Assembly (NCBI RefSeq): GCF_026711005.1
Contig: NZ_JAPPVJ010000004.1
Span: forward strand, 1 to 64,000
Direction: 5' to 3'
Source: Sphingobacterium sp. UT-1RO-CII-1
GTDB taxonomy: Bacteria; Bacteroidota; Bacteroidia; Sphingobacteriales; Sphingobacteriaceae
DNA length: 64,000 nucleotides
Position 1 is the first letter of the stretch. Every line of letters starts with the position of its first letter. Positions 1-9,054 of this stretch are shown one piece after another. The position numbers were made by a program, and so were the translations under genes. The notes under the pieces were generated by a model that saw nothing but the letters and a program-made list of their open reading frames with translations, was not told where the DNA came from and ran no database searches.

Positions 1-75
1 TACGACGTTGATAGGTTACAGGTCTAAAGGTAGAGATATCAAAGCCGAGTAATACTAATCGCCCGAAGCTTTCCA
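1..75 (+). rRNA. 23S ribosomal RNA, 3' end (partial)
   Basis: The window opens inside the last bases of a 23S rRNA gene. The stretch around 45-75, with a GAGTAATACTAATCGCCCGA segment, matches the conserved 3' end of bacterial 23S rRNA. A 5S gene follows about 110 bases downstream, the usual order of an rrn operon. The exact 3' end is approximate because the pairing partner lies outside the window. Confidence 0.9.
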
Positions 76-186
76 TAGCTGATAGCATCTGTTGTCTTTC
101 TTTTATTGTTTTTTTTCTTTCAATAGTTGTCAATTTTCAGTGTTATGAGTTTTACTTATTCATTCATTGAAAATATTAAGATATTC

Positions 187-293
187 AGGTGCCTATATCG
201 GCGGTGTCTACCTCTTCCCATTCCGAACAGAGCAGTCAAGCCCGCCAGAGCCGATGGTATTGCCGTAACAGGTGGGAGAGTAGGTCGGTGCCT
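187..293 (+). rRNA. rrf: 5S ribosomal RNA
   Basis: A 107-base 5S rRNA. The ends form helix I: AGGTGCC at 187-193 pairs with GGTGCCT at 287-293 with two G-U pairs. The internal block CCATTCCGAACAG around 218-230 and the GGTGGGAGAGTAGGTCGG block near the 3' end are typical of bacterial 5S. It sits directly after 23S, so it belongs to the same operon. Short reading frames over this stretch are artefacts. Confidence 0.95.
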
Positions 294-305
294 AATTTTA
301 TACAG

Positions 306-338
306 AAAGCCTTTGCTAGATCAGCAAGGGCTTTTTTG
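306..338 (+). terminator. rrn operon intrinsic terminator
   Basis: A 12-bp stem (306-317 with 323-334, one G-U pair) and a 5-base loop, with a T-run at 332-337. It lies 12 bases past the 5S end and is the natural end of the rRNA operon. Confidence 0.85.
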
Positions 339-340
339 TG

Positions 341-803
341 TTATAGCATTTTTATTAAACCGTTGTCAGCTTTGCGTGCTGAGCTGTAGATTCCCCAATC
401 TTTTACTTTCTGTTAGTTTTTCGATAATATAGCTGATAATCTGAGTGACTACGAAAGAGCGTACACACTTGTATGAATAAAAACGGGGATAATGTAGTAC
501 TGATATTTTATATGAGTGCTGAAATACCAATTATTTGCATTTAAGAATCGAATTTCACGTATGAATTTAAAGAAAATATAATGTTTATCATTTATCTTCT
601 TTTAAAGTTGTAAGTCCATTGTCACGATGGATGATAAACTTTTTTTGCCCTAGAGTTTACGTTAATTGTTTTTATGTTTTTTTTATCACTAAGATGTTGT
701 CTGTTTTAGAAGTTATACTTACTTTAATGGTCTATTTTAAAGCTAGCTTTTTACTCTTGTAGAGTAGGACGTTTATTTAACAACGCATATATGATCTAAG
801 TTT
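341..803. other. Intergenic region between rrn operon and S10 peptidase gene
   Basis: About 460 AT-rich bases with no convincing protein gene. The one visible structure is a nested inverted repeat followed by seven T at 583-646, listed separately. A clear TTTG-N19-TAnnTTTG promoter for the downstream peptidase gene was not found by eye. Confidence 0.5.
583..646 (+). ncRNA. Possible structured RNA ending in a terminator
   Basis: GTTTATCA at 583-590 can pair with TGATAAAC at 632-639, enclosing a small hairpin (TCCAT 615-619 with ATGGA 627-631), and the outer stem runs straight into a T-tract at 640-646. This is the shape of a short transcript closed by an intrinsic terminator. There is no gene just upstream on this strand that would need a terminator other than the rrn operon, which already has one. 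Chance pairing in AT-rich DNA is possible. Confidence 0.25.
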
Positions 804-2276
804 ATGAAAAGATTTTTTTTATTAGTCGTCGGTTCTTTTTTGTGTATTGCTGCACAAAGTCAGCGTTTGCCTCAGGCTGATACGGCAGTTGTTACCAAGC
901 ACCAATTAACAGCAAATGGTCAACGGTTTAGTTATACTGCAAAGGTAGGGACACAACCTGTTTGGAACGGAGATGGAAAAGTTATTGCTACTGTACATTA
1001 TAGCTATTATACAAGAGATGATGTTCAAGATCGTTCAAATAGACCTTTAGTTGTCTCGTTTAATGGTGGACCGGGCTCTGGTTCTGTATGGATGCATATT
1101 GCTTATACAGGACCTGTTTTGCTCAATATAGATGATGAGGGGTATCCTATCCAGCCTTATGGTATAAAAGATAATGCATATTCGATTTTGGATGTTGCAG
1201 ATATTGTTTATGTTGATCCGATCAATACGGGTTATTCGCGTATATTAGATGATAAAGCAGATCGTTCTCAGTTTTTTGGTACGAATGCGGATATTAAATA
1301 TTTGGCAGAGTGGATTAATACTTTTGTAACTCGGAATGATCGTTGGTTGTCACCTAAATATTTAATAGGGGAAAGTTATGGTACAACTAGAGTGTCTGGT
1401 TTAGCACTTGAACTGCAAAATGCACAATGGATGTATTTGAATGGAGTTATTTTGGTATCGCCTACTGATTTGGGAATTGCTCGAGAAGGCGCTGTATCAA
1501 CGGCAAACCGTCTTCCTTATTTTGCAGCGGCGGCTTGGTATCATAAAAGGCTCAATCCTGATTTTCAAAATAGAGAGTTAGAAGAATTCCTACCAGAGGT
1601 AGAGAATTTTACTGTGCATGAGTTATTACCAGCTGTTTCCAAAGGTTATAGTATTACGGCTGAAGAGAAAGCAAGCGTTGTTAAAAAAATGGCAGCATAT
1701 TCAGGCTTGTCTGAGTCTGTAATTTCTCAGAATAATCTAGATGTTTCGACTTCACTTTTTTGGAAAGAACTTTTAAGGGAAGATGGCCGAACAATAGGTC
1801 GTTTGGATTCGAGATATTTAGGAATTGATTTTAGAGATGCCGGTGAACGTCCAGATTATAACGCAGAATTAACATCTTGGTTACACTCTTTTACACCAGC
1901 TATTAATCATTATTACGCAAATGTACTAAATTATAAAACTGATGTTAAGTATAACATGTTTGGTCCTGTTCACCCATGGGATAGAAGTAATGACCGTACA
2001 GGTTTAAGTTTACGCCAAGCAATGGCTGCAAATCCTTATTTGCATATGATGGTGCAATCAGGTTATTATGACGGAGCAACGGATTATTTTAATGCTAAAT
2101 ACAATATGTGGCATATGGATCCTTCTGGTAAGTTATCTGATAGAATGAGTTTTAAAGGATATAGAAGTGGACATATGATGTATCTTAGGAAGGAAGATCT
2201 TATAAAAGCGAATGAGGATATTCGTGAATTTATAAAAAAATCAACTCCGAATAAAGGGGAACCTGCTAAATATTAA
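804..2276 (+). CDS. Secreted S10-family serine carboxypeptidase
   Basis: Serine peptidase of family S10, which removes C-terminal residues from peptides. A signal peptide occupies about residues 1-19 (hydrophobic core, cut near AQSQ), so it acts outside the cytoplasm. The family oxyanion signature NGGPGSGS is at 87-94, the nucleophile Ser191 is in GESYGT, the likely catalytic Asp is 423 or 427 in GYYDGATDYF, and His457 is in SGHMMY. The 490-residue length is normal for bacterial members. It stands alone between the rrn operon and its own terminator. Specificity cannot be read; peptide scavenging is an inference. Confidence 0.9.
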   Translation: MKRFFLLVVGSFLCIAAQSQRLPQADTAVVTKHQLTANGQRFSYTAKVGTQPVWNGDGKVIATVHYSYYTRDDVQDRSNRPLVVSFNGGPGSGSVWMHIAYTGPVLLNIDDEGYPIQPYGIKDNAYSILDVADIVYVDPINTGYSRILDDKADRSQFFGTNADIKYLAEWINTFVTRNDRWLSPKYLIGESYGTTRVSGLALELQNAQWMYLNGVILVSPTDLGIAREGAVSTANRLPYFAAAAWYHKRLNPDFQNRELEEFLPEVENFTVHELLPAVSKGYSITAEEKASVVKKMAAYSGLSESVISQNNLDVSTSLFWKELLREDGRTIGRLDSRYLGIDFRDAGERPDYNAELTSWLHSFTPAINHYYANVLNYKTDVKYNMFGPVHPWDRSNDRTGLSLRQAMAANPYLHMMVQSGYYDGATDYFNAKYNMWHMDPSGKLSDRMSFKGYRSGHMMYLRKEDLIKANEDIREFIKKSTPNKGEPAKY

Positions 2277-2282
2277 GGTGCT

Positions 2283-2316
2283 AAGAAGCCTTTTTAATAG
2301 AAAGGCTTCTTTTATT
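2283..2316 (+). terminator. Terminator of S10 peptidase gene
   Basis: An 11-bp perfect stem, 2283-2293 with 2301-2311, loop of 7, with T-rich sequence after the right arm. It starts 6 bases after the stop codon and separates this gene from the TPR gene. Confidence 0.85.
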
Positions 2317-2333
2317 TTATAATAAATTGTTGA

Positions 2334-5219
2334 ATGAATATTAATAGGTCTATTCTTGTAATTATTTGCTTTCTATTTTGCTCTTCGTACATGACGTATG
2401 GGCAAGACTTAATCAATGATACTGATTATGTAAATGAAGTACTTGTAGGGGAGAAAAAGAAAAACAGAGCAATCGCTAAGGCTAATACTCAAGAAAGTTA
2501 TAAAGCACTGAAGAGATTATTAGCGATTGGAGATTGGGATTTTGTTCTAAATAGTATAAAAGATGGTGCTAAGATAAACGCTATAGAAAAAGCTGAATTA
2601 AAATCTCTTTACTTATGGTTGAATAATGATTTTGCTGGAGTTGAGAATGAATTAAAGCTTCTTTCGCAAGATGATCAGCATGATTTTCGTATACAGCGCA
2701 TTCTAGCAACTTTAGATATTGAAGCTTGGAAGTTGGAAGATGCTGAAAGAAGAATGTTAAAGCAGCTGAACGAATACCCTAAGGACCGAGAGAGTAGTTT
2801 GGTTTTGGGTAGAGCCTTATTGTTGCAGAAGAAATATAGGGAGGCTCTTTCCTTAGCGGATGCAATGATTAGCTATAATGATGCCGATGCTTCTGGCTAT
2901 TTTTTGAAGGCAGAAGTGTATTTTTGGGATCAACGACCTAAGGAAGCAGAAGAAAATCTTGTGAAAGGCCTAAGATTAGACCCGCTAAATGCAGACGCTC
3001 GTTTTTATTATGGGTATGCTATATGGAGACGTATTGATGCTACGCAATTGGATGATATGGTTGCTCAATGGGATTTAGCATTAAATATTAATCAGTTACA
3101 TTATCAAACCCACTGGCATTTAGGTAACGGACATACGAATAGAACTTATGCAGACTATGTTGACGAGCATGAAACTGAAATTCGTAAAGCATTGGATGAA
3201 GCAGATTCACTTTTCTCAGCAAATAAATTAAATGAGGCTTTAGAAGTTATCTCCGCTGTTGAAAGAGAATATGTTAATTCGGTTTTGCCTGCAATGCATC
3301 GTGCTTCATTATTATATAGTGACTTTGATAATATAAATCGTAGTGAACAGTTAGATAAAGCACAGGATAATTTTATTCATGTTTTATCAAAGAAGAAGCA
3401 TTATGGGCCTGCGCATAATGGCTTGGCAGCAGTTTTGAAGTCTAAGCGAATCCCATATCTTAGCACATATGAGACTATTATGGGGCAACTAAGGTCTCCT
3501 GATATTACCAATATGGATGATTTTCTCGAGGTGTTTCCAGATGTTGGCTATTATCCAGGAAATGTTGCTAAAGGAATGGCGTGGAATCAATTATATACTT
3601 CAGTAGTTTATTTTCCTTTCTTAGTAAAGCAGCACCGTGCCTATGTTATACCTCCATTACATATTGACTTGGCTTTAGCGATGAAAGCTCCTTATTTTCG
3701 TTTTAATACAACTTTTGACAATCGGCAATGGATGGATATTAGAGGGGTAGGTAGTGGTGCGGCTGCAATAGAGTATGTCGAACGTGGTGCTTTTGAAGAG
3801 AGAAATGTATTGCTGCATGAATATGTACACCTTTTCCACTCGCAGGTTACAACTGATGAGCAAAATAGGAGAATTAAGCAGCTATATTATCAGGCGATGG
3901 AAAATGGACTGACTCTTGATTATTATTCGCAAAATAACGAATCTGAATATTTTGCTCAGACTTATCCGGCTTATTTTGAGAAGGTCAAAGTTCATCCCTT
4001 AGATTTTAAATCTATGAATACTTTATCAGATTTAAAGTCGAAAGATCCGGAAATGTATGCTTTTTTGGATGAGCTTGTAGCAAAGGAACGTGCGTACTTG
4101 TCAGGTGACAAATCTGCAATGGCATCTAATTGGGCGCAAGTATATTTAAATTTAGCAAGTAAGGCAGGTCGTATTGATTTACAAGATGCTTATGTTTTGT
4201 TGGATACAGCTTTGCAATATGATTCTAAGTATATTCCTGCTCATTTAAGATATGCTGAGTTCCTTACGAGGGAGTCACGTTTTACCGAAGCCGAAAGCTT
4301 TATTGATAGAGCTAAAAGTATAGACTCTTTATATGCTCCTATATATAGTACTGAAGCTTATTTAGTGAAGGTAATGTTTCCCGATGCATTTGATAAACAA
4401 GCTTATTTGTTACGAAAAGCATATGACTTAGAAGATGACTATATGGAGAAGGCAACGGCTTTTAATGCTTTGAGAAACTTTTATTATAATAGAGGTTTGT
4501 TAGAAGAAGCACTAGCAGTGGCGGAAGAGTATATTTTGAATGCTTCTGAGATATCTACATATTTACGTGATCGAAAAAATGAAGCAAAAGCTTTTAAAGC
4601 CTATCATTTAGGTTTGCTAGGCGACAACGATAGTGAAAATTTGTTGGCTTATTTAGTGTCTCAGAAACCACAGAATTACGCGCTTCGCACGCAGTATGTT
4701 GAAGTTTTATTAGCTAGCAAAGATTTTGAGGGAGCTTTGAAAAATATGCTGCCGTTATATCGGACTTTACAAGCATCTCAAGTGAATAGACCCGAATTTG
4801 AGCTTTTGATTGCAGAGGCTTATATAGGCTTGGGTGAAAAAAAAGAAGGCAACATTTTTTTAGATAGATTAACAAGTAAAGACAATGAGTTAGAAAGACT
4901 TGACGTTTTGTCTAATTTACGCTTGGTAAGATTATTGCTGAAAGCTGATCGGGGTGAAGATGCTCGGAAAATTTATGAGCAACTTGCGGTCGATGATTCT
5001 ATTTTTTATAAATCTAGTTTTTCTTTGACTAATGCGTTGTTAAAAGAAAATGAAGGAGATGTCGAAGGAGCAGTAGATTTATTAATTAATTCTTTAAATT
5101 ACTATAACTATCAGGGAGAAGCAATCCAGATGCTCTATAATTTGTCGAAAACAAATGTTAAAGCAGAAAAAGTGTTTAATCAGTATATGGAGACTTTGGT
5201 GATTAAACCTGTTTTGTAA
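2334..5219 (+). CDS. Secreted TPR protein with embedded HExxH metallopeptidase site
   Basis: A 961-residue protein with a signal peptide (about residues 1-23) and TPR-like helical repeats on both sides of a central non-repeat region. At 495-499 it carries HEYVH, preceded by hydrophobic residues as in zincin peptidases, and about 40 residues later the segment NESEYFAQ supplies Glu536 or Glu538. HExxH plus a downstream Glu is the gluzincin arrangement. Repeats such as YFLKAEVYFWDQRPKEAEEN lie N-terminal (about 190-210), and others span roughly 600-900. It follows the S10 peptidase terminator and precedes putP. I do not recognise a named family; a periplasmic or surface peptidase whose TPRs bind the substrate is an inference. 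Confidence 0.75.
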   Translation: MNINRSILVIICFLFCSSYMTYGQDLINDTDYVNEVLVGEKKKNRAIAKANTQESYKALKRLLAIGDWDFVLNSIKDGAKINAIEKAELKSLYLWLNNDFAGVENELKLLSQDDQHDFRIQRILATLDIEAWKLEDAERRMLKQLNEYPKDRESSLVLGRALLLQKKYREALSLADAMISYNDADASGYFLKAEVYFWDQRPKEAEENLVKGLRLDPLNADARFYYGYAIWRRIDATQLDDMVAQWDLALNINQLHYQTHWHLGNGHTNRTYADYVDEHETEIRKALDEADSLFSANKLNEALEVISAVEREYVNSVLPAMHRASLLYSDFDNINRSEQLDKAQDNFIHVLSKKKHYGPAHNGLAAVLKSKRIPYLSTYETIMGQLRSPDITNMDDFLEVFPDVGYYPGNVAKGMAWNQLYTSVVYFPFLVKQHRAYVIPPLHIDLALAMKAPYFRFNTTFDNRQWMDIRGVGSGAAAIEYVERGAFEERNVLLHEYVHLFHSQVTTDEQNRRIKQLYYQAMENGLTLDYYSQNNESEYFAQTYPAYFEKVKVHPLDFKSMNTLSDLKSKDPEMYAFLDELVAKERAYLSGDKSAMASNWAQVYLNLASKAGRIDLQDAYVLLDTALQYDSKYIPAHLRYAEFLTRESRFTEAESFIDRAKSIDSLYAPIYSTEAYLVKVMFPDAFDKQAYLLRKAYDLEDDYMEKATAFNALRNFYYNRGLLEEALAVAEEYILNASEISTYLRDRKNEAKAFKAYHLGLLGDNDSENLLAYLVSQKPQNYALRTQYVEVLLASKDFEGALKNMLPLYRTLQASQVNRPEFELLIAEAYIGLGEKKEGNIFLDRLTSKDNELERLDVLSNLRLVRLLLKADRGEDARKIYEQLAVDDSIFYKSSFSLTNALLKENEGDVEGAVDLLINSLNYYNYQGEAIQMLYNLSKTNVKAEKVFNQYMETLVIKPVL

Positions 5220-5281
5220 AAAAAAGATATATATGAAATTTTTATATTTTTTTGCTACACAAATGTAATGGAGGAATCCGT

Positions 5282-5320
5282 ATGACCATTGAAAAACAAA
5301 CCGGGCTTGCGAGCTCATGA
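5282..5320 (+). CDS. Possible 12-codon leader ORF before putP-like gene
   Basis: ATG at 5282 opens a 12-codon frame (MTIEKQTGLASS) ending in TGA at 5318-5320, 15 bases before the putP start. A GGAGG purine run at 5270-5274 sits 7 bases upstream, a strong Shine-Dalgarno for a phylum that rarely shows one. It may be a leader peptide or chance. No attenuator hairpin is evident between it and putP. Confidence 0.25.
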   Translation: MTIEKQTGLASS

Positions 5321-5335
5321 AATAATTAAATACAT

Positions 5336-6838
5336 ATGAATATATATGAATTAATATCTATCGGATTATATATGCTATTGATGATTGCAATAGGTGTGTA
5401 TTCTTATAGAAAATCTACCAGTAATTCTGAGGAATTTTTGATTGGTGGAAGAAAAATGGGAGCTGCCGTGACTGCACTATCGGCTGGTGCTGCAGATATG
5501 AGCGGTTGGCTGTTAATGGGACTTCCTGGTGCAATGTACTTGTCGGGGCTTTCAAGTTCGTGGATTGCGATAGGTTTAACTACAGGTGCTTTTTTTAATT
5601 ACCTTATTGTTGCACCACGTTTAAGAATTTATACAGAGATAGCTAAGAATGCGATTACCCTGCCAGTTTTTTTTGAAAATAGATTTCATGATAAGACGCA
5701 TTTATTGAAGTTGGTATCTTCTGTATTTATTTTAATATTTTTCACGTTGTATACTTCAGCTGGTATGGTTTCGGGGGGAAGACTTTTTGAGTCGGCTTTT
5801 GGTATGGATTATTATACGGGATTACTCGTGACTTCTTCTGTTGTTGTATTGTATACCTTTTTAGGTGGTTTTTTGGCGGTTAGCTTAACTGATTTTGTTC
5901 AGGGTACTATTATGGTTACTGCACTTGTTGTAGTACCTATCGTGTTGGTATCTCAAGTTGGAGGATTGGGAACTACTTTATCTATTATTGAAAATAAAGA
6001 CCCTAATTATTTAAATCTATTTACAGGTACTACAACTATATCTATACTTTCTTTGCTGGCTTGGGGCTTAGGATATTTTGGTCAGCCGCATATTTTAGTG
6101 CGTTTCATGGCGATAGAACGGGTTCAGGATTTGAAAAAAGCGCGTAGAATCGGAATCAGCTGGATGATATTTACAGTAGGTGGCGCTATGTTGGTGGGGC
6201 TTTTCGGTATAGCATATTTGCACCAGTTTGATGTGGATACAATGTCGCGCTTTGATTCTTCAAAAGAGCTTGCAGAAACTATTTTTATTCACGTTTCACG
6301 TGTATTGTTTCATCCATTGATAGGCGGTTTTTTATTGTCAGCTATTTTAGCTGCTGTAATGAGTACTATATCTTCTCAGTTATTGGTAACATCAAGCTCA
6401 ATGACGGAAGATTTGTATAAGAATTTTTTAAATAAAAACGCGTCGGCTAAAAATATGTTAGTTATGAGTCGGGTATCTGTCCTAATAGTCGCTGTCATTG
6501 CACTTGTATTATCACTCAGCCCTAAAGATAGTATATTGGATTTGGTAGGGAATGCATGGGCTGGTTTCGGTGCTGCTTTTGGGCCGTTGATTATTTTATC
6601 GTTGCTATGGAAGCGAACGACTTCTCTTGGGGCGTTATTAGGAATGATTGTTGGTGGAGCGGTGGTTTTATTATGGGTATATGTCCCACATGATTATAAA
6701 GAAGTGTATGAGATTATTCCAGGCTTTATTTTAGGTTTTATTACTATAGTAATAGTTTCTTTCTTAACTAAGCCAGTTTCTAAGAAGATTGAAATGGAGT
6801 TTGACGAAGTGCAAAAAATTAATGAACAATACAAGTAA
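5336..6838 (+). CDS. putP: Sodium/proline symporter, PutP type
   Basis: Member of the sodium:solute symporter (SSS) family with about 13 membrane helices over 500 residues, typical of PutP. The N-terminal block FLIGGRKMG followed by ALSAGAADMSGWLLMG (about 35-63) is the hallmark of the proline transporters, with the Ser/Asp-Met-Ser-Gly-Trp stretch in helix 2. Expected role is sodium-driven uptake of L-proline across the inner membrane. The gene is preceded by the peptidase genes, so uptake of amino acids released by them is a reasonable but unproven link. A bidirectional terminator follows. Confidence 0.88.
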   Translation: MNIYELISIGLYMLLMIAIGVYSYRKSTSNSEEFLIGGRKMGAAVTALSAGAADMSGWLLMGLPGAMYLSGLSSSWIAIGLTTGAFFNYLIVAPRLRIYTEIAKNAITLPVFFENRFHDKTHLLKLVSSVFILIFFTLYTSAGMVSGGRLFESAFGMDYYTGLLVTSSVVVLYTFLGGFLAVSLTDFVQGTIMVTALVVVPIVLVSQVGGLGTTLSIIENKDPNYLNLFTGTTTISILSLLAWGLGYFGQPHILVRFMAIERVQDLKKARRIGISWMIFTVGGAMLVGLFGIAYLHQFDVDTMSRFDSSKELAETIFIHVSRVLFHPLIGGFLLSAILAAVMSTISSQLLVTSSSMTEDLYKNFLNKNASAKNMLVMSRVSVLIVAVIALVLSLSPKDSILDLVGNAWAGFGAAFGPLIILSLLWKRTTSLGALLGMIVGGAVVLLWVYVPHDYKEVYEIIPGFILGFITIVIVSFLTKPVSKKIEMEFDEVQKINEQYK

Positions 6839-6873
6839 GTGAATACCGTTGCGTACGGTAAAAACTATCACAA

Positions 6874-6916
6874 AAAATCGGTGGTTTTATGAAAAATGTA
6901 TAAAATCACCGATTTT
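6874..6916. terminator. Bidirectional terminator between putP and hmp
   Basis: A 16-bp stem, 6874-6889 with 6901-6916, one G-U pair and an 11-base loop. A-runs on the left arm and T-runs on the right arm let it serve the convergent genes on both strands. Confidence 0.8.
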
Positions 6917-6959
6917 AGCGATAGCGTCTGATAAGATACTAATTCGTTAATCTCTTTCT

Positions 6960-8168
6960 TTAATTAAGCTGTAATGAAGAGGGGCCAAACTCCTCAAAAT
7001 ATATACTGTCTTTAGTTACACCGTTTTCGAGTAAGAAATTATAATGCTTTTTAATAAATGGTGCAGGGCCACAAATATAATATTCTGTTTGATCCCCTAC
7101 GATTTCTTCTTTTAGTGGTTCTAATTCGACACGTCCATGATAATTTTTGTTTTCGTTTAATTGCTTGTTTTCGTAAAAAATGTGTTGCTTGAGTGCGTTG
7201 TAGCTTTTAGTTATTTCTGCTATTCTATCTTTAAAAGCATGCACTTGTTCGTTACGACATCCATGAATCCAGGTTATTTTATTTTCTCGCGTTTGCGTTT
7301 CATTAGTGAGATCTTCTAGCATGGAAAGCAGAGGGGTTTGTCCAACTCCACCGCTAATAAAGACTTTATGTGGTTGTCCCTGTTTGTTTAGTGTGAAAGA
7401 TCCCGCTGGAGCTGTAAGTTCTACGACATCACCAATGTTTATGTTATTATGAAGACGATTACTGATAAGGCCATCAGGGTGGTCATTACCCGTTTCTTTT
7501 TTTACAGATATCCGATAAAACTCTCCATTTGGTGAGCAGGAAATGCTGTATTGCCGAGGTTGCATCAAATTTAATTCAGGTAAAAATAAACGAATACTTA
7601 AGTATTGTCCAGGTAGGTGGCTAGCCACATTTCCAGCATCTGCAGGGTATAGGTAAAAAGATGTTATTTCGTCTGATTCTTTTATTTTTTGTTTTACTAA
7701 GAAGGGACGCCAACCTGTCCACCCCCCCTTACTTTTTACTTGTTCATTATATAACTTTTGTTCGTGTGTTGTCATTATATGGACAAGTTGCTGGTAAGCA
7801 AGTGTCCACGCTTCTAAAAGATCAGGACCTGCGGCTTTTCCGAGTACTTCGGCAATCGAAGCTATTAGATGTTTGCCCACAATCTCATAATGTTCTGGAC
7901 GAATGTCAAGGCTAGTATGTTTCTGTCCAATGTGATTTACAGCAGACATTAATACAGAGGGATCCTCGATATGTTCTGCATACGCAAGAACAGCCATAGC
8001 CAAAGCTGTTTGTTGTCTTTCGTTTTGTTGATTTCCCATGTTAAACACATTTTTTAATTCGGGATTGTGCGTGAACATTCGTTTATAGAAATGTTTAGTT
8101 AGTAGCACACCGTGCTCTTTTAATACAGGAATTGTGTTTTTTACCTGCTGTATTTGATCTGTTGTCAT
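6960..8168 (-). CDS. hmp: Flavohemoglobin, nitric oxide dioxygenase
   Basis: Converts nitric oxide plus oxygen to nitrate using NAD(P)H, protecting the cytoplasm from nitrosative stress. The N-terminal globin domain (1-140) has the proximal heme His84 in GQKHTS. The ferredoxin-reductase part follows: FAD-binding RQYSIS near 200 and the NAD(P)H-binding GGVGQTPLLSM near 275. At 402 residues it is full length. It is downstream of an Rrf2 regulator gene, with an operator-like palindrome 9-34 bases before its start codon that also occurs in front of the regulator's own unit. This points to NO-responsive control and probably a promoter separate from the upstream pair. Confidence 0.95.
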   Translation of the reverse strand: MTTDQIQQVKNTIPVLKEHGVLLTKHFYKRMFTHNPELKNVFNMGNQQNERQQTALAMAVLAYAEHIEDPSVLMSAVNHIGQKHTSLDIRPEHYEIVGKHLIASIAEVLGKAAGPDLLEAWTLAYQQLVHIMTTHEQKLYNEQVKSKGGWTGWRPFLVKQKIKESDEITSFYLYPADAGNVASHLPGQYLSIRLFLPELNLMQPRQYSISCSPNGEFYRISVKKETGNDHPDGLISNRLHNNINIGDVVELTAPAGSFTLNKQGQPHKVFISGGVGQTPLLSMLEDLTNETQTRENKITWIHGCRNEQVHAFKDRIAEITKSYNALKQHIFYENKQLNENKNYHGRVELEPLKEEIVGDQTEYYICGPAPFIKKHYNFLLENGVTKDSIYFEEFGPSSLQLN

Positions 8169-8176
8169 AAAAATAT

Positions 8177-8202
8177 ATTAAAGGATGTTTTTGTCTTTTA
8201 TT
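8177..8202 (-). promoter_or_regulatory. Rrf2-type operator upstream of hmp
   Basis: A 26-base palindrome-like site centred on AAAGGAT-N6-GTCTTTT, ending 9 bases before the hmp start codon. It matches the site at 9073-9098 at 21 of 26 positions. Binding by the adjacent Rrf2 regulator is inferred from the shared motif and proximity. Confidence 0.65.
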
Positions 8203-8248
8203 AGAGTATAGTTTAGTTAAATTGTAAACAACTTTTAGTTGCGTCCGT

Positions 8249-8686
8249 TTATTTCTTTAAAGTTAGTGCGCCACTGAGTAAGTCTTCGTTAAATTCACCA
8301 ATAGTTGTGCTGTAGAGCATTTGAGTCAATTGATTTCTTACTTTTTTAAATTCACTATGCAATGGGCAAGGATTAGTTTCTGAACAATAACTTAACCCCA
8401 TTCCACACCCTGTAAAAATTTCGTCCCCTTCAAGACTTGTGATAATATCTGCTAATGGACGATGTAGGCCATTAGCTTCGATGAAGAAGCCTCCATTAGG
8501 ACCTTTTATAGACGAAACTATGCCTTCTTTACTGAGCTTTTGCAAAATTTTAGCTAGAAAATGCTCAGGTGAATTAATGTTTTCTGCTATTTCTTTGATA
8601 CCGGGACGATATCCGTTTTCTGAATGACAAGCTATGTAAAAAACCGCGCGCATAGCGTATTCACATGTTTTAGAAAAGAAACCCAT
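8249..8686 (-). CDS. Rrf2-family Fe-S regulator, NsrR-like
   Basis: A 145-residue Rrf2 transcription factor. The winged helix covers about residues 10-70 with the recognition region SPEHFLAKILQKLSKEGI and the wing KGPNGGF. Three cysteines at 94, 101 and 107 (C-X6-C-X5-C) are placed as in Fe-S cluster-binding NsrR and IscR. With flavohemoglobin next door, a nitric-oxide sensing repressor of NsrR type is the best reading; IscR is less likely because no isc/suf genes are near. It starts 6 bases after the cupin stop codon, so the two are co-transcribed. Near-identical palindromes precede its operon and hmp, suggesting autoregulation. Confidence 0.85.
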   Translation of the reverse strand: MGFFSKTCEYAMRAVFYIACHSENGYRPGIKEIAENINSPEHFLAKILQKLSKEGIVSSIKGPNGGFFIEANGLHRPLADIITSLEGDEIFTGCGMGLSYCSETNPCPLHSEFKKVRNQLTQMLYSTTIGEFNEDLLSGALTLKK

Positions 8687-8692
8687 CGCTTA

Positions 8693-9034
8693 TTATGCTG
8701 TTACTACTTGTTGAACGCGATCTATTTGATCGGCTTTATGAAGAGAGAGTCGTACGATACTTTCTTTAGTAGCTTTTAGATCATGTATAACATGACTATC
8801 TAATGTTATCAGTGATCCTGCAGTTAATTGTACACGCTCATCTCCGATACCGAAATCAATATGTCCTTTTACGATTTCAATAATAATGGGATATGGAGCT
8901 TTATGGGCTTTCATTTCTTGTCCTTCCCGAAAAGCAATTCTTATTTCTTTACAAAAGTCATTGTTTATTAAAACCTGTACGGCGGGTTGTTTGTCCCCAA
9001 AAGTGACATTTTCTAAAAGCGATACTATTTCCAT
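8693..9034 (-). CDS. Small single-domain cupin protein
   Basis: A 113-residue cupin beta-barrel protein. The motifs PIIIEIVKGHIDFGIG and the later LDSHVIHDLKA show the two cupin halves; the His residues of the second motif are present but the first motif lacks the usual HxH, so metal binding is uncertain. It is the first gene of the Rrf2 operon and has the shared operator and a -7 element just upstream. Co-regulation with flavohemoglobin suggests a role in nitrosative or oxidative stress, but no specific reaction can be assigned. Confidence 0.75.
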   Translation of the reverse strand: MEIVSLLENVTFGDKQPAVQVLINNDFCKEIRIAFREGQEMKAHKAPYPIIIEIVKGHIDFGIGDERVQLTAGSLITLDSHVIHDLKATKESIVRLSLHKADQIDRVQQVVTA

Positions 9035-9054
9035 TTGTTTTATATCTTATTTCC

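Noticed and set aside
127..432. A 101-codon frame across the 5S rRNA region
   Set aside because: It runs through the 5S gene and its terminator; the RNA structure explains the sequence.
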